Shown: in pieces, positions 17,176 to 25,559 of the stretch
How positions within the stretch are numbered: the stretch's first letter is position 1
Layout: the number at the start of each line of letters is the position of its first letter
Assembly (NCBI GenBank): GCA_963834405.1
Contig: CAWIBX010000003.1
Coordinates: 62,001-126,000 of the forward strand
Length of the DNA stretch: 64,000 nt
Reading direction: 5' to 3'
Origin: Bog-473 sp963834405
GTDB lineage: Bacteria; Actinomycetota; Acidimicrobiia; Acidimicrobiales; RAAP-2
Notes under the pieces: model-generated
The model's input: only the letters and a program-made list of their open reading frames with translations
Databases searched by the model: none
Told to the model about the DNA's origin: nothing
Program-made: the position numbers and the translations under genes

Positions 17176-18218
17176 AAGGCCGCCCGGAACACCTTGCGGG
17201 AGTAGTACCAGACCGCCAGTGCGCTGAGCACGACCGCGAAGGCGGCCAGCGCGCCGATCTGCGGCAGCGTGCCGGTGAACCCGACACGCCCAGAGATCAT
17301 CTTGACGAACGCGTCCATCGCCCAGGCCTGCGGCACCGCGTGGCCGACGTGGTTCACCGTCGGGCTCACGCTGCTCAGCTGGTAGACGCAGCCGCCGAGC
17401 ATGCCGGCGATGATGGCGACGATCACCGCCGTGGCGATCGCCTGTTCCTGCGACCGTGACCAGGTCCCGATGATGACGGCCACAGCCGCGATGCTGATGC
17501 CCAGCAGCGCCACGACGAGCAGGACGCTGAGCGGGTTGCCCCAGTGCACATTGAAAAGCACGATCCCGACGAAGAGCAGCCCGAGGGCCATGGCGACCGC
17601 GCTGACAAGCATGCTGGCCATCTGGCCGAACACGACGGACCGTTTGCGCACCGGTGCCGCCGCCAACCGCTGCAGGACGCCCAGCCGGCGCGTCTCGACC
17701 ATGCCGGCGGAGAGCACCAGGACGGCGATACCCATGAACAACACCAGGTTCGCGGGCGCGACGTACCAGAACGGGCTGAGCGGCGCCTCCGTCTGCGTGG
17801 CGTGCAGCGTGGCGTCGGTGAAGTGCACATGGGACCCCTCGGCCGCCATGAGGTCCATCAACGCCACCACGTCCGTGCGCGCCTGCACCGCGTCGGTCGA
17901 GGCCGACTCCACCACGAAGTCCGCCCGCACCGATCCGGAACTCGACGGCAGCTCGATGATCCCCGCCACCACCCGTCCCCGCAGGATGTCGTCGGTCAGA
18001 TCGGTGCGGTTGCTCTCCACCCGGACCCGCACGCCGTCGGTCGTCTGGGCCAGGTGCAGCAGCCGCGGCGACGGATGGAGGAGCCCTACCGGCTCGCGCG
18101 GGTTCCCCTCCAGCAGCCCGGTGATCAAGATGATGACGACCGGGACAAGAGTGCCGATGATGAGGAGCCGCCGGTCGCCCAGGGCGCGTCGCAGATTGAC
18201 CCAGAGGACGGCCTTCAC
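17172..18218 (-). CDS. ABC-2 type transporter permease (second subunit)
   Basis: A 348-residue membrane protein. One transmembrane helix near residues 15-37 precedes an extracytoplasmic domain of about 120 residues, then five or so hydrophobic segments (for example NLVLFMGIAVLVLSAGMV and VAVIIGTWSRS) fill the C-terminal half, the ABC-2 permease layout. GTG 18218 overlaps the stop of the first permease. It and the 18215-19342 product would form the membrane part of an exporter with the ATPase at 19339. Longer readings upstream of 18218 are overlap artefacts. Confidence 0.85.
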   Translation of the reverse strand: MKAVLWVNLRRALGDRRLLIIGTLVPVVIILITGLLEGNPREPVGLLHPSPRLLHLAQTTDGVRVRVESNRTDLTDDILRGRVVAGIIELPSSSGSVRADFVVESASTDAVQARTDVVALMDLMAAEGSHVHFTDATLHATQTEAPLSPFWYVAPANLVLFMGIAVLVLSAGMVETRRLGVLQRLAAAPVRKRSVVFGQMASMLVSAVAMALGLLFVGIVLFNVHWGNPLSVLLVVALLGISIAAVAVIIGTWSRSQEQAIATAVIVAIIAGMLGGCVYQLSSVSPTVNHVGHAVPQAWAMDAFVKMISGRVGFTGTLPQIGALAAFAVVLSALAVWYYSRKVFRAAL

Positions 18219-19342
18219 GGCTCGACCATCCGGCGCACGCGGATCATCGCCAGGCTGCCCGCCACCAACGCGATGGCCACGAGCACGATGACCGGTCCGA
18301 CGACGCTGCCGGCGGGTTCGCCCAGCTGGTCGAGTCGCCCGAAGCCGACGAGCGCCCAGCCGTTTGGGGTCCCGAGCGCCAGCACCTGGAAGAAATCCGG
18401 CAGCGAGCCCGACGGCAACAGGTTGCCGCCGAGGAGTGCGAGGAACAGGCCGACGAGCAAAGTGATCCCGAAGGCCTGCTGCTCGGTCTTGGCCAGCGAG
18501 GTGAGGAACACCGCGATGCCGCACATGGCGACCGTGGCCGCGACGCTCAGCAGGACCACACCGAGCGGGTCGCCCCAGTCGGCCCCGAAGAGAAGGCTCG
18601 TCGCCGCCCAGATGACGAAGATGGTGGCGAGGCCCGTGACGAAGATGGCAGCCAATTTGCCCAGCACGATCTGGGTCGGCCGCAGCGGCGCCGCCGCCAC
18701 ACGGGCCAAGGTCCCCGCCGACCGCTCCATCAGCAGCGACCGCATGCCCAGGCCGGCGCCGATGAAGAGGAAGACCACGGCGATGTTGGGCGCGAAGAAG
18801 TTCAGGTTGACCTTGCCCCCGTGGCCAACGCTCTGCGTGGTGAGGGCAACCCGGCTGGCGTCGGTGGCGCCGCCCGCCGGGACCCGGGCCGCGTACAGCG
18901 AACTCGAGATCGCGGCCGCCATCGACTCGGCGTACTCCTGGCCGAGCTGCGAGGTGCCGCGCGTGACCACGTCGAAGCCGGGCGTGTCGGTCGCTCCCGG
19001 GTCCACCACCGGGACCAGCAAGCTGTGCAGTTGTAGCTGCCCGTTGAAGACGGCCACCGCCCCGTCGAGCTTCCCGTCGGCTACGGCGGCCTTCACCGCG
19101 CCGTCGTCGGACATGGGCACCACGTGCACGTTGGCCGGCAACTGGGCGGCGTGCACCGCCGTCGCCAACAGCGTGGATGAGGCGCCCGACACGCCGATGC
19201 GCACCGTCGGCGCGCCCGCGCTCCCTGCGAAGGAGAGGCCGAGGACGGCCGCCATGAGCAGCGGGGCCGCCAGGCATCCGATGAGGATGGAGCGGTCGCG
19301 CACCCGGCGCCGGAGCTCGTTGAACGCGATGACGCGGATCAA
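18215..19342 (-). CDS. ABC-2 type transporter permease (first subunit)
   Basis: A 375-residue ABC-2 permease starting MIRVIAFNELRRRVRDRS. The topology is one N-terminal helix, a large external domain to about residue 185, then a bundle of about five helices including IAVVFLFIGAGLGM. Its ATG overlaps the ATPase stop. Paired unlike permeases with one ATPase resemble antibiotic and lipid exporters of the DrrAB/YhhJ type. Cargo is unknown; the downstream P450 suggests a modified hydrophobic compound. Confidence 0.87.
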   Translation of the reverse strand: MIRVIAFNELRRRVRDRSILIGCLAAPLLMAAVLGLSFAGSAGAPTVRIGVSGASSTLLATAVHAAQLPANVHVVPMSDDGAVKAAVADGKLDGAVAVFNGQLQLHSLLVPVVDPGATDTPGFDVVTRGTSQLGQEYAESMAAAISSSLYAARVPAGGATDASRVALTTQSVGHGGKVNLNFFAPNIAVVFLFIGAGLGMRSLLMERSAGTLARVAAAPLRPTQIVLGKLAAIFVTGLATIFVIWAATSLLFGADWGDPLGVVLLSVAATVAMCGIAVFLTSLAKTEQQAFGITLLVGLFLALLGGNLLPSGSLPDFFQVLALGTPNGWALVGFGRLDQLGEPAGSVVGPVIVLVAIALVAGSLAMIRVRRMVEP

Positions 19343-20313
19343 TCCCGCAGCTCTTTCCCTGTCAGGTTCAAGAAGACGTCTTCGAGGTTGGGCGAGCGCA
19401 CCTCGACACCAGTGAGCTCCACGCCGTGCCGCGCCGCCACGGCCACGACCGCCGGGAGGATGACTGGGCCGTGGTCCGTGGTCAACTCAAGGTTCCCGTC
19501 CACCTCGTGCACGTCGTGGACGCTCTCGAGCTCCTTGCACGCGGCCGCCAGCTCGTCCAGCTCCGCTCTGTCGCAGGAAAGGTGGACTCTGTCGCGACCG
19601 CCGTGGGCGGCAATGAGGGCGCCGGTTGACCCCTCGGCGATGAGGTGGCCGTCATCGATGATGCCGACGCGGTCGCACAGCTTGGCCGCCTCCTCCATGT
19701 AGTGCGTCGTGTAAAGCACGGCGACGCCGAGCTCCCCCACCGTCTCCAGAATGGCGTTGCGGCTCTGCGGGTCGACCCCGACCGTTGGCTCGTCGAGGAC
19801 CAGCAGCTTGGGGCGGTGCAGCAGGCCGGCGGCCATGTTGGCCCGGCGCTTCATGCCACCCGAGTACGTGCCGATGCGGTCTTTCCCCCGTTCGGCCAGG
19901 CCGACCAGCTCGAGCGTCTCGGCGATCCTGCCCTGCAGCTCCTTGCTCTCGAGTCCGTAGAGCTGGCCGAAGAACGTGAGGTTCTCCACCGCGGAGAGGT
20001 CGGGGTAGAGCGCCAGGTCCTGGGGCACGTACCCGATGGCGGCCTTGGCCTCGAGCGTGCCGCCCGCGTGGCCGTCCACGACGATCTCTCCCTCGTCGCA
20101 GGCGATGAGGCCGCACAGCATGGAGATGGTTGTCGTCTTGCCGGCGCCGTTCGGGCCGAGCAGCCCGTAGCACTCGCGTTCGGCGATTTCGAACGACACC
20201 CCGTCCACCGCCTGGCGGTCCCCGAAGCGCTTGCGTAGGCCTTCGCAGCGCAACATCGATGCGGTCCCGGCCGCCGCCGGGACCGTCCCCGCGCCTCCGG
20301 CCGCCTCTGCCAT
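19339..20313 (-). CDS. ABC transporter ATP-binding protein (DrrA-like)
   Basis: A 324-residue ATPase. Walker A GPNGAGKT is at residues 53-60, the signature is YSGGMKRR, Walker B is LLVLDEP, and the switch histidine lies in YTTHYMEEA. A C-terminal extension of about 90 residues ends VRSPNLEDVFLNLTGKELRD, as in drug-export ATPases. A 20-residue Ala/Gly leader precedes the fold, and an internal ATG at residue 20 is a possible start. It is first in the exporter-P450 operon, and a perfect 18-bp palindrome lies 18 bases upstream. Confidence 0.92.
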   Translation of the reverse strand: MAEAAGGAGTVPAAAGTASMLRCEGLRKRFGDRQAVDGVSFEIAERECYGLLGPNGAGKTTTISMLCGLIACDEGEIVVDGHAGGTLEAKAAIGYVPQDLALYPDLSAVENLTFFGQLYGLESKELQGRIAETLELVGLAERGKDRIGTYSGGMKRRANMAAGLLHRPKLLVLDEPTVGVDPQSRNAILETVGELGVAVLYTTHYMEEAAKLCDRVGIIDDGHLIAEGSTGALIAAHGGRDRVHLSCDRAELDELAAACKELESVHDVHEVDGNLELTTDHGPVILPAVVAVAARHGVELTGVEVRSPNLEDVFLNLTGKELRD

Positions 20314-20330
20314 GGTCCCTCCCGTCGAGG

Positions 20331-20348
20331 AAAAGAGGATCCTCTTTT
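20331..20348. promoter_or_regulatory. Perfect 18-bp palindrome (shared operator, site 1)
   Basis: AAAAGAGGATCCTCTTTT is a perfect palindrome 18 bases upstream of the ABC ATPase start. The half-site AAWAGAG recurs at four other promoters in the next 8 kb (20443, 22721, 24283, 28324), suggesting a common regulator. Confidence 0.65.
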
Positions 20349-20442
20349 GGGGACGCTAGCAGAGCCGCCCTGGTCAGCCCAGCCAGCCGACCAGGGTCTC
20401 GACGCCGCGCGACCATCAGGGGACGGATGGAATCAGACCACT

Positions 20443-20462
20443 CAATAGAGGAGACTCTATTG
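20443..20462. promoter_or_regulatory. Inverted repeat upstream of enoyl-CoA hydratase (shared operator, site 2)
   Basis: CAATAGAGGAGACTCTATTG has 8-bp arms around GAGA. It lies 87 bases upstream of the enoyl-CoA hydratase GTG and about 95 bases from site 1, so the two sites flank the divergent promoter region. Confidence 0.65.
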
Positions 20463-20549
20463 TTCTGGTCGGGCGATCTGCCGGTCGCCGGTGCCGATCG
20501 CCGCGAGGGCACGAGGGCACGAGGGCCAGACGATGCAGGGGAGGATCGG

Positions 20550-21356
20550 GTGGACGACAAACATCGCGAACCGGTGATCCTCACCGACGTGGTCGAGCGC
20601 GTCGGCACCATCACGCTGAACCGTCCGGACCGGCGCAACGCCCTCAACGCCGAGCTGATTGCCGACCTGGACGCAGCCGTCCGCCAGATGGCCGCAGATC
20701 CGGAGATCAAGGTGGTCGTCTTGACCGGCGCGCCGGCCGAGGGGAGCGTTGGGGGCTTTTGCTCCGGGGGCGACGTCAAGGAGGGCGCGCGTGGCCCCGG
20801 CGGCGAAAAAGGCGTGCCTCCCGATGCACTCACGGGAGATCTGTCCCGGCACGATCTGCACGCGGCGATGCTCCTGCACCTCATGCCGAAGCCGAGCATC
20901 GCCATGGTGGGCGGTCCCGCTGTCGGCGCCGGGTGCAGCCTCGCCGCGGCCTGCGATCTGCGTTTCGCGTCGGAGGACGCGATTTTCCGTGCCGGGTTCT
21001 CGGCCAACGGGCTGTCGGGCGATTACGGCGGCACGTTCTTCTGGACCCGCATCGGGGGCACGGCACTGGCCCGGCGGCTCTATCTCCTCGACGAGAAGAT
21101 CCCGGCAACGCGGGCACTCGAATTAGGAATGATCCATGCGGTGCTGCCTCCTGAAAAGCTGCGTGATTACACGGCAGAGGCCGCCGGCCGGCTGGCCCGC
21201 ATCCCCGACTCAGTCCTGGCGCTCATAAAGAAGAACCTCAACGAGGCGGAGGACGAGCTGGAACGCCGCCGCTGGCTGTTCGCGCACGAAGCGGAGAACC
21301 AACGAGCAGCCGGCCTCTCGAGGCACGACAGTGCCGAACCACGCCGACGCGGCTGA
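20550..21356 (+). CDS. Enoyl-CoA hydratase/isomerase family protein
   Basis: A 268-residue crotonase-fold protein that probably hydrates or isomerises an enoyl-CoA. The start is GTG 20550, preceded by GGGGAGGA at ideal spacing; readings further upstream run into the operator region. Visible are ITLNRPDRRNALN, the oxyanion-hole segment FCSGGDVKEG, and PAVGAGCSLAAACDLRFAS. The second catalytic Glu position lies in the RAGFSANGLSGDYGGTFF loop, where D rather than E is seen, so the exact reaction is open. It is transcribed alone, divergent from the exporter operon. Confidence 0.9.
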   Translation: MDDKHREPVILTDVVERVGTITLNRPDRRNALNAELIADLDAAVRQMAADPEIKVVVLTGAPAEGSVGGFCSGGDVKEGARGPGGEKGVPPDALTGDLSRHDLHAAMLLHLMPKPSIAMVGGPAVGAGCSLAAACDLRFASEDAIFRAGFSANGLSGDYGGTFFWTRIGGTALARRLYLLDEKIPATRALELGMIHAVLPPEKLRDYTAEAAGRLARIPDSVLALIKKNLNEAEDELERRRWLFAHEAENQRAAGLSRHDSAEPRRRG

Positions 21357-21393
21357 CGGACCGGGGGCGTGCCGCTCGCCGCTCAGAACGTAC

Positions 21394-22683
21394 TCAGGCC
21401 TTGCTCGAACCGGGCGCTGAGCCTTCCGCCACGATCTCGTGGTGCCGCTCGAGCATCGCCACGGCCTGGGCGGCCAGGTCCGCCGGCGGCTCCGGCAACC
21501 GGACCGGCCCCTCGGCGCGGCTCGGCAACGCCACCGTCGCCGTGCCCGGGCAGGTGACGACGCCGCGCTGGTTGGTGCCTCGCAGCTCGATGTCCACAAG
21601 GTGGCGGCCGTCGTCCACGCGCTTGCCGACAACCTCTCCGGTCAGGGTGTGGGTGTCGCCCATGTAGTTGAACTTGCGGATCTCCGAGCTCTGCGAGAGA
21701 AGCCAACCTTCGTCCCCCATCCAGTCCGTCAGGAAGTGCGACAACCAGCAGTCCCGCATCACCCCGTAGTCGTAGGCCATCGGGTTGCCGATGGCCTGGG
21801 CCCAGGAGTTGTCCCAGTGCACCCGTTGAGCGACGTCGGGAACGCCGTACTCGTTCTTCACGTAGAAGGGCGCGATGCGCTGGCGGTTCTTGTAAGCGAT
21901 GCGGTTGGCGCAGGGTTCGTAGGGGGTGAACCCGTAGCCGCCGGCGTGAAACACGATCATGTCCGTGGTCGTGAGAGGTCCCTTGGCCATCGGCTGCAGG
22001 CCCTCGCCGACTGACACGTCCTCCCAATAGCGAGGGACGGCGCCCCGCGGCTCTTCCGCGGCATAGATGGCATCGATGCGTGCCAGGTCCTCCTCGGAGT
22101 ATCTCGCCGGCTCTATATCGGCGTACTTGCCCTTCTCCCGCGCCGTCTTGCGCTCCGTGTGAATGGCCAATGTCCGCGACACCGCGACGATCTCCGCCCT
22201 CTGATTGAGCTTCACGCTGGCGTACGTGATGAGGAGCGACCGCTCCGCGAACTCGGACTTCTTCTCCACCACCGACTCCGTGCCGCCGAAGCTGTAGAGC
22301 CCGTCCCCAGCCTGCAGCGGGCGGTACCACTGCCACGTGCTTCCCGAGACGAAGACATGGATGCCCCGGAAGGAAGGCCGTTTCACCCGCTCCTTCGGAC
22401 GGTCGCCGAACAGCGGCCGGTTGACGGCGATCGGGATCATCGGGGGCGCGATCTGCCCACCCCAGCGGCTGGCGGTGCCGTACTCCTCCGAGCCGAAGAG
22501 CGGGTTGTCGTCGCCGTAGCTGCGGGCGAAGTTGCGCATGCTGTCGGGCGTGCACGTCGTGAGGAGCTCACGTGACCCCGAAGGCGACCAGCGCCCTGCC
22601 AGTGCCTTGGCCCGCTCGATGTCCTCTTCCTTGAACTGGTAGTCGGTCGCCTTCTCGAACTCTTCCGATGTGGTGGTCGCCAT
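21394..22683 (-). CDS. MaoC-like double hot-dog dehydratase
   Basis: A 429-residue protein with two hot-dog units: an N-terminal FAS1-type dehydratase-like half (about 20-195, with MRNFARSYGDDNPLF) and a C-terminal MaoC half (about 220-415, with DMIVFHAGGYGF and RVHWDNSWAQ). The family performs (R)-specific enoyl-CoA hydration. The His expected in the hydratase dyad could be the one in IVFHAGG. The shared operator at 22721 lies 38 bases upstream, with its own promoter between it and the gntR gene on the same strand. It probably takes a step parallel to the crotonase at 20550. Confidence 0.83.
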   Translation of the reverse strand: MATTTSEEFEKATDYQFKEEDIERAKALAGRWSPSGSRELLTTCTPDSMRNFARSYGDDNPLFGSEEYGTASRWGGQIAPPMIPIAVNRPLFGDRPKERVKRPSFRGIHVFVSGSTWQWYRPLQAGDGLYSFGGTESVVEKKSEFAERSLLITYASVKLNQRAEIVAVSRTLAIHTERKTAREKGKYADIEPARYSEEDLARIDAIYAAEEPRGAVPRYWEDVSVGEGLQPMAKGPLTTTDMIVFHAGGYGFTPYEPCANRIAYKNRQRIAPFYVKNEYGVPDVAQRVHWDNSWAQAIGNPMAYDYGVMRDCWLSHFLTDWMGDEGWLLSQSSEIRKFNYMGDTHTLTGEVVGKRVDDGRHLVDIELRGTNQRGVVTCPGTATVALPSRAEGPVRLPEPPADLAAQAVAMLERHHEIVAEGSAPGSSKA

Positions 22684-22720
22684 GGCTCCCCCCTTGGGTC
22701 GGTCTCCCTGTCCTGTCCAC

Positions 22721-22738
22721 TAAAGAGTATCCTAAATT
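22721..22738. promoter_or_regulatory. Shared operator, site 3 (MaoC promoter)
   Basis: TAAAGAGTATCCTAAATT matches the AAWAGAG-N4 pattern with a degenerate right half and partly overlaps the small palindrome CCTAAATTAGG (22731-22741). Read leftward it gives GGATACTC, so it may also contain the -10 element of the MaoC promoter. Confidence 0.5.
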
Positions 22739-22789
22739 AGGCCCGGGCGCAGTGGGGCGTACCAGGCCGCACCAAGTCAGGTGGCTGCG

Positions 22790-24223
22790 TCAGCGCATCA
22801 GCGCCCCGAGCGCGTCGAGGTGGCGCCGCATGCGATGCCGCGCCACTTCTCGGTCCCCTGCCTCAATGGCAGCGGCGATCCCCTCGTGGGTGCGGAGCAC
22901 TTCCGCAGCAATCTGTTTGCGGGTCTTCGGCGCCAGCCGCTCAATCTGGTGCAGCCGGCTGAGCCGGATGAGCACCAGCGCGACCAGCTCCAAGACGCGG
23001 TTGTGGGCCGCGCTGGCCACCGCGGCATGGAGATCGTGCACGGCTGCCACCAGCTCGGAGTCGGTGGCGTGTTCCTCCCGGTCCAACGCCGCGTGCATGC
23101 CGGTGGTGCCCTCGGGGTCTATGCGCTGCGCTGCAAGGTCGGCGATGGCCACTTCGACGCGCGTCCGCATCTCGGCCAGATCGGCCAATTGCATGCCGCG
23201 GCGGGCCAGGTAGATGGCGACCGTCTCGGTGACCGCGTCAGTGCTGGGTGCCATGACGAAGAGGCCGCCGCCCGGACCCCGTCGCATACGCGCGATGTGG
23301 TGGTACTCCAGCAGGCGCACCGCCTCGCGGAGAACCGCTCTGCTGACGCCCTCGCGTTCGATCAGTTCGGGCTCCGTGCCCACCAGGTCCCCCGGCTGCA
23401 GGTCTTCCGCCACGATGGCCCGTGTGAGGTTGCGGGCGACCACCTCGGCACCCTTTCCCTGTGATGACTCGGCCAGGACGACCGAGTCGGGCAGGAGCTG
23501 GCGGGTGGAGCGACGCTTGCGGAAGAACGATGCTTCGGCCTCGAGGTGCTTGCGCATGCGGCTGCGGGCCAGGGAGCCGTCCCCGGCCATGACCGCTTCG
23601 GCGATCTTGGAATGAGCGTCCACGGCATCCCTGCTGACACCGGAATCGAACCGCTGCCAGTCCGGCGAGTAGAGGTGCGACACGCGGTTGAACACCTCGA
23701 CGAAGAGCTCCAGGCCGACGTTGCGGCTGATGGCCGCGATGAGCTTGTGCAGTTCTCGGGGGTCTTCGTCAGCCGCGACGGGTTCGCGCTGCGCGAAGTG
23801 CCGCAAGGCGGTGAGATCGCTCTCGTCGGTCCGCTCTGCCGCCAACTGGCAGGTGAGTTCCTCAAGGATGATGCGGGCCTCGAAGATCTCGTCGAGGCGC
23901 GCGTCCACCCGGTGCAGGTACAAAACGACAGCGTCGATCACCGCGCCGACGGTCGGCTCGGTGATGACCAGACCACCACCCGGTCCGCGCCGCGTGCGCG
24001 CCACCTGTTGGTGCTCTATCAGCCGTACGGCCTCGCGGAAGACGGCCCGGCTCACGTTGTAACGCTCCAGGAGCTCCGACTCGGAGCCGAGCACCTCCCC
24101 GACGGGCCACCCCAGCACCATCACGTCCTCGATGATGCGGTCCGCCACCTTGGCCGCTCGCTTGGCCTCGGCGTCCGCACCCGGGCGCGGCAGGTCGCGC
24201 GTGGCCGTCGGCGCGGGGGTCAT
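22790..24223 (-). CDS. Duplicated GntR/FCD (FadR-type) regulator in one chain
   Basis: A 477-residue protein holding two complete FadR-type GntR regulators. Copy 1, about residues 20-240: winged helix with GSESELLERYNVSRAVFREAVRLIE, then an FCD ligand domain. Copy 2, about 255-475: winged helix with GTEPELIEREGVSRAVLREAVRLLE, then a second FCD. Both wings keep RRGPGGGL. Normal family members are about 230 residues and dimerise, so this chain is a covalent dimer. FCD domains typically bind acids or acyl-CoAs via metal-coordinating His/Asp. It sits between MaoC and the dehydrogenase pair and has site 4 at its own promoter, so autoregulation is likely. Confidence 0.92.
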   Translation of the reverse strand: MTPAPTATRDLPRPGADAEAKRAAKVADRIIEDVMVLGWPVGEVLGSESELLERYNVSRAVFREAVRLIEHQQVARTRRGPGGGLVITEPTVGAVIDAVVLYLHRVDARLDEIFEARIILEELTCQLAAERTDESDLTALRHFAQREPVAADEDPRELHKLIAAISRNVGLELFVEVFNRVSHLYSPDWQRFDSGVSRDAVDAHSKIAEAVMAGDGSLARSRMRKHLEAEASFFRKRRSTRQLLPDSVVLAESSQGKGAEVVARNLTRAIVAEDLQPGDLVGTEPELIEREGVSRAVLREAVRLLEYHHIARMRRGPGGGLFVMAPSTDAVTETVAIYLARRGMQLADLAEMRTRVEVAIADLAAQRIDPEGTTGMHAALDREEHATDSELVAAVHDLHAAVASAAHNRVLELVALVLIRLSRLHQIERLAPKTRKQIAAEVLRTHEGIAAAIEAGDREVARHRMRRHLDALGALMR

Positions 24224-24282
24224 CCACCAGAGCCTATCTGGCGGTGCTGGAAGTTCCTTGCGTTCTGACCTGCATCTTCACC

Positions 24283-24300
24283 AAAAGAGTGGTCCAAAAA
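24283..24300. promoter_or_regulatory. Shared operator, site 4 (gntR promoter)
   Basis: AAAAGAGTGGTCCAAAAA lies 60 bases upstream of the duplicated GntR gene. The left half matches the AAWAGAG half-site; the right half diverges. The surrounding 140-base gap is AT-rich compared with flanking genes. Confidence 0.5.
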
Positions 24301-24363
24301 GTTCCCCGGTTTTGAAGGCCGGTCAACCGGCTCCCACCCGGTGCTGCGAGGTCGGAGTCCGCC

Positions 24364-25554
24364 TCACGATTCGCCCCGCGGTTCACGGGGCAGGCCGAGG
24401 CCGCGTTCCGCGATGAGGTTCCGCATGATTTCGTTCGATCCCCCCGCAATGGTGAACGCCCGGGCGTAGAGGAAGGCATCCTGCCAGCGCCCGTCCTCCT
24501 CGCTCAGCTCGTCTCCTTCGACCGCGAGGGAGCGTGAGCCTTGCAAAGCAAGTGCGGCTTCGGCGATTTCCAGGTACAGCTCGCTCCACCAGATCTTGGA
24601 CAGCGGCGGGTCGCCGGGACCGAGCGTACCCCGAGCCACCTTGGTCGCCATGCGTTGGCCGAGATGGCGGCTGATGCGGGCGCGTGCGGCGAGGGCGCCG
24701 AGCCGTTGCCGGACCGCTCCGTCTCCGAGTAGCGGCTTACCGCCTTGACTCTCGCGGCCGGCCAGCTGCACCAGTGCGAGGACCGGGTCGCTCCCTCCAG
24801 CATCACCTCCCACATTGGCCCGCTCATCCACCAGACTTGCGGCAGCCACCCTCCAGCCCTGGCCGGGGCTGCCGATGACATTGGCAGTGGGTACGCGTAC
24901 CTCGTCCAGGAACACTTCGTTGAAATCTGTCGTCCCGGTCATCTCGCGCAGCGGGCGAACGTCGACACCCGGGCTGTGCATGTCGAGCACCAGTGCGGTG
25001 ATGCCTGCCGCGCCAGGCTCCGGCTCAGTGCGAGCCAGCAGGTACCCGAAGTCCGCCCACTGGGCCCAGGTGCTCCACACCTTCTGGCCGGTCACCACGT
25101 AGTGGTCCTCTTGCAGGACGCCGCGCGTCTTGAGCCCAGTCAGGTCGCTGCCGGCGTCCGGCTCGCTGAAGAGCTGCGTCCAGATGTGGTCGCCCCGTGC
25201 CATCGGCGGCAGATAGGTGTCCCGCTGTGCGTCCGTCCCGTATTGCTTCAGGGCCCCCACCACAAGAGGGTTCCCCAATACCGCCGGTACGCCGGCCGCG
25301 GCCAGCTCCTGGTTCATGATGCGCTGCTCGTTGCGGTCGCCGCGCTCAACGGTGAACCGGTCGGACACGTACCCGGCGTCGTACAGGGCACGGGTGTAGG
25401 CACGCAGGGCTTCGACGTCCTCCGAGATCTCGGGCACGCGCATCCCGGCGCGCTGCTTCCACTGGAGCTGCGGCCAGCGGGCCTGCAGGAATGCGCGCAG
25501 CCCGGCGCGGTAGCCGTCATAGGAAGGAGGGATCGGCGCGACGTCGACGTCCAT
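24364..25554 (-). CDS. Acyl-CoA dehydrogenase family protein (first of pair)
   Basis: A 396-residue acyl-CoA dehydrogenase: QLFSEPDAGSDLTGLKTRG, VTGQKVWSTWAQWADFG, DFNEVFLDEVRVP and the C-terminal AGGSNEIMRNLIAERGLGLPRE. The canonical catalytic-Glu region is not clear (ALQGSRSLAVEGDE). It lies 5 bases downstream of a second, different dehydrogenase. In mycobacterial sterol degradation such adjacent pairs form alpha2-beta2 heterotetramers in which only one subunit carries the base; the same arrangement is likely here. Confidence 0.9.
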   Translation of the reverse strand: MDVDVAPIPPSYDGYRAGLRAFLQARWPQLQWKQRAGMRVPEISEDVEALRAYTRALYDAGYVSDRFTVERGDRNEQRIMNQELAAAGVPAVLGNPLVVGALKQYGTDAQRDTYLPPMARGDHIWTQLFSEPDAGSDLTGLKTRGVLQEDHYVVTGQKVWSTWAQWADFGYLLARTEPEPGAAGITALVLDMHSPGVDVRPLREMTGTTDFNEVFLDEVRVPTANVIGSPGQGWRVAAASLVDERANVGGDAGGSDPVLALVQLAGRESQGGKPLLGDGAVRQRLGALAARARISRHLGQRMATKVARGTLGPGDPPLSKIWWSELYLEIAEAALALQGSRSLAVEGDELSEEDGRWQDAFLYARAFTIAGGSNEIMRNLIAERGLGLPREPRGES

Positions 25555-25559
25555 GGCCG

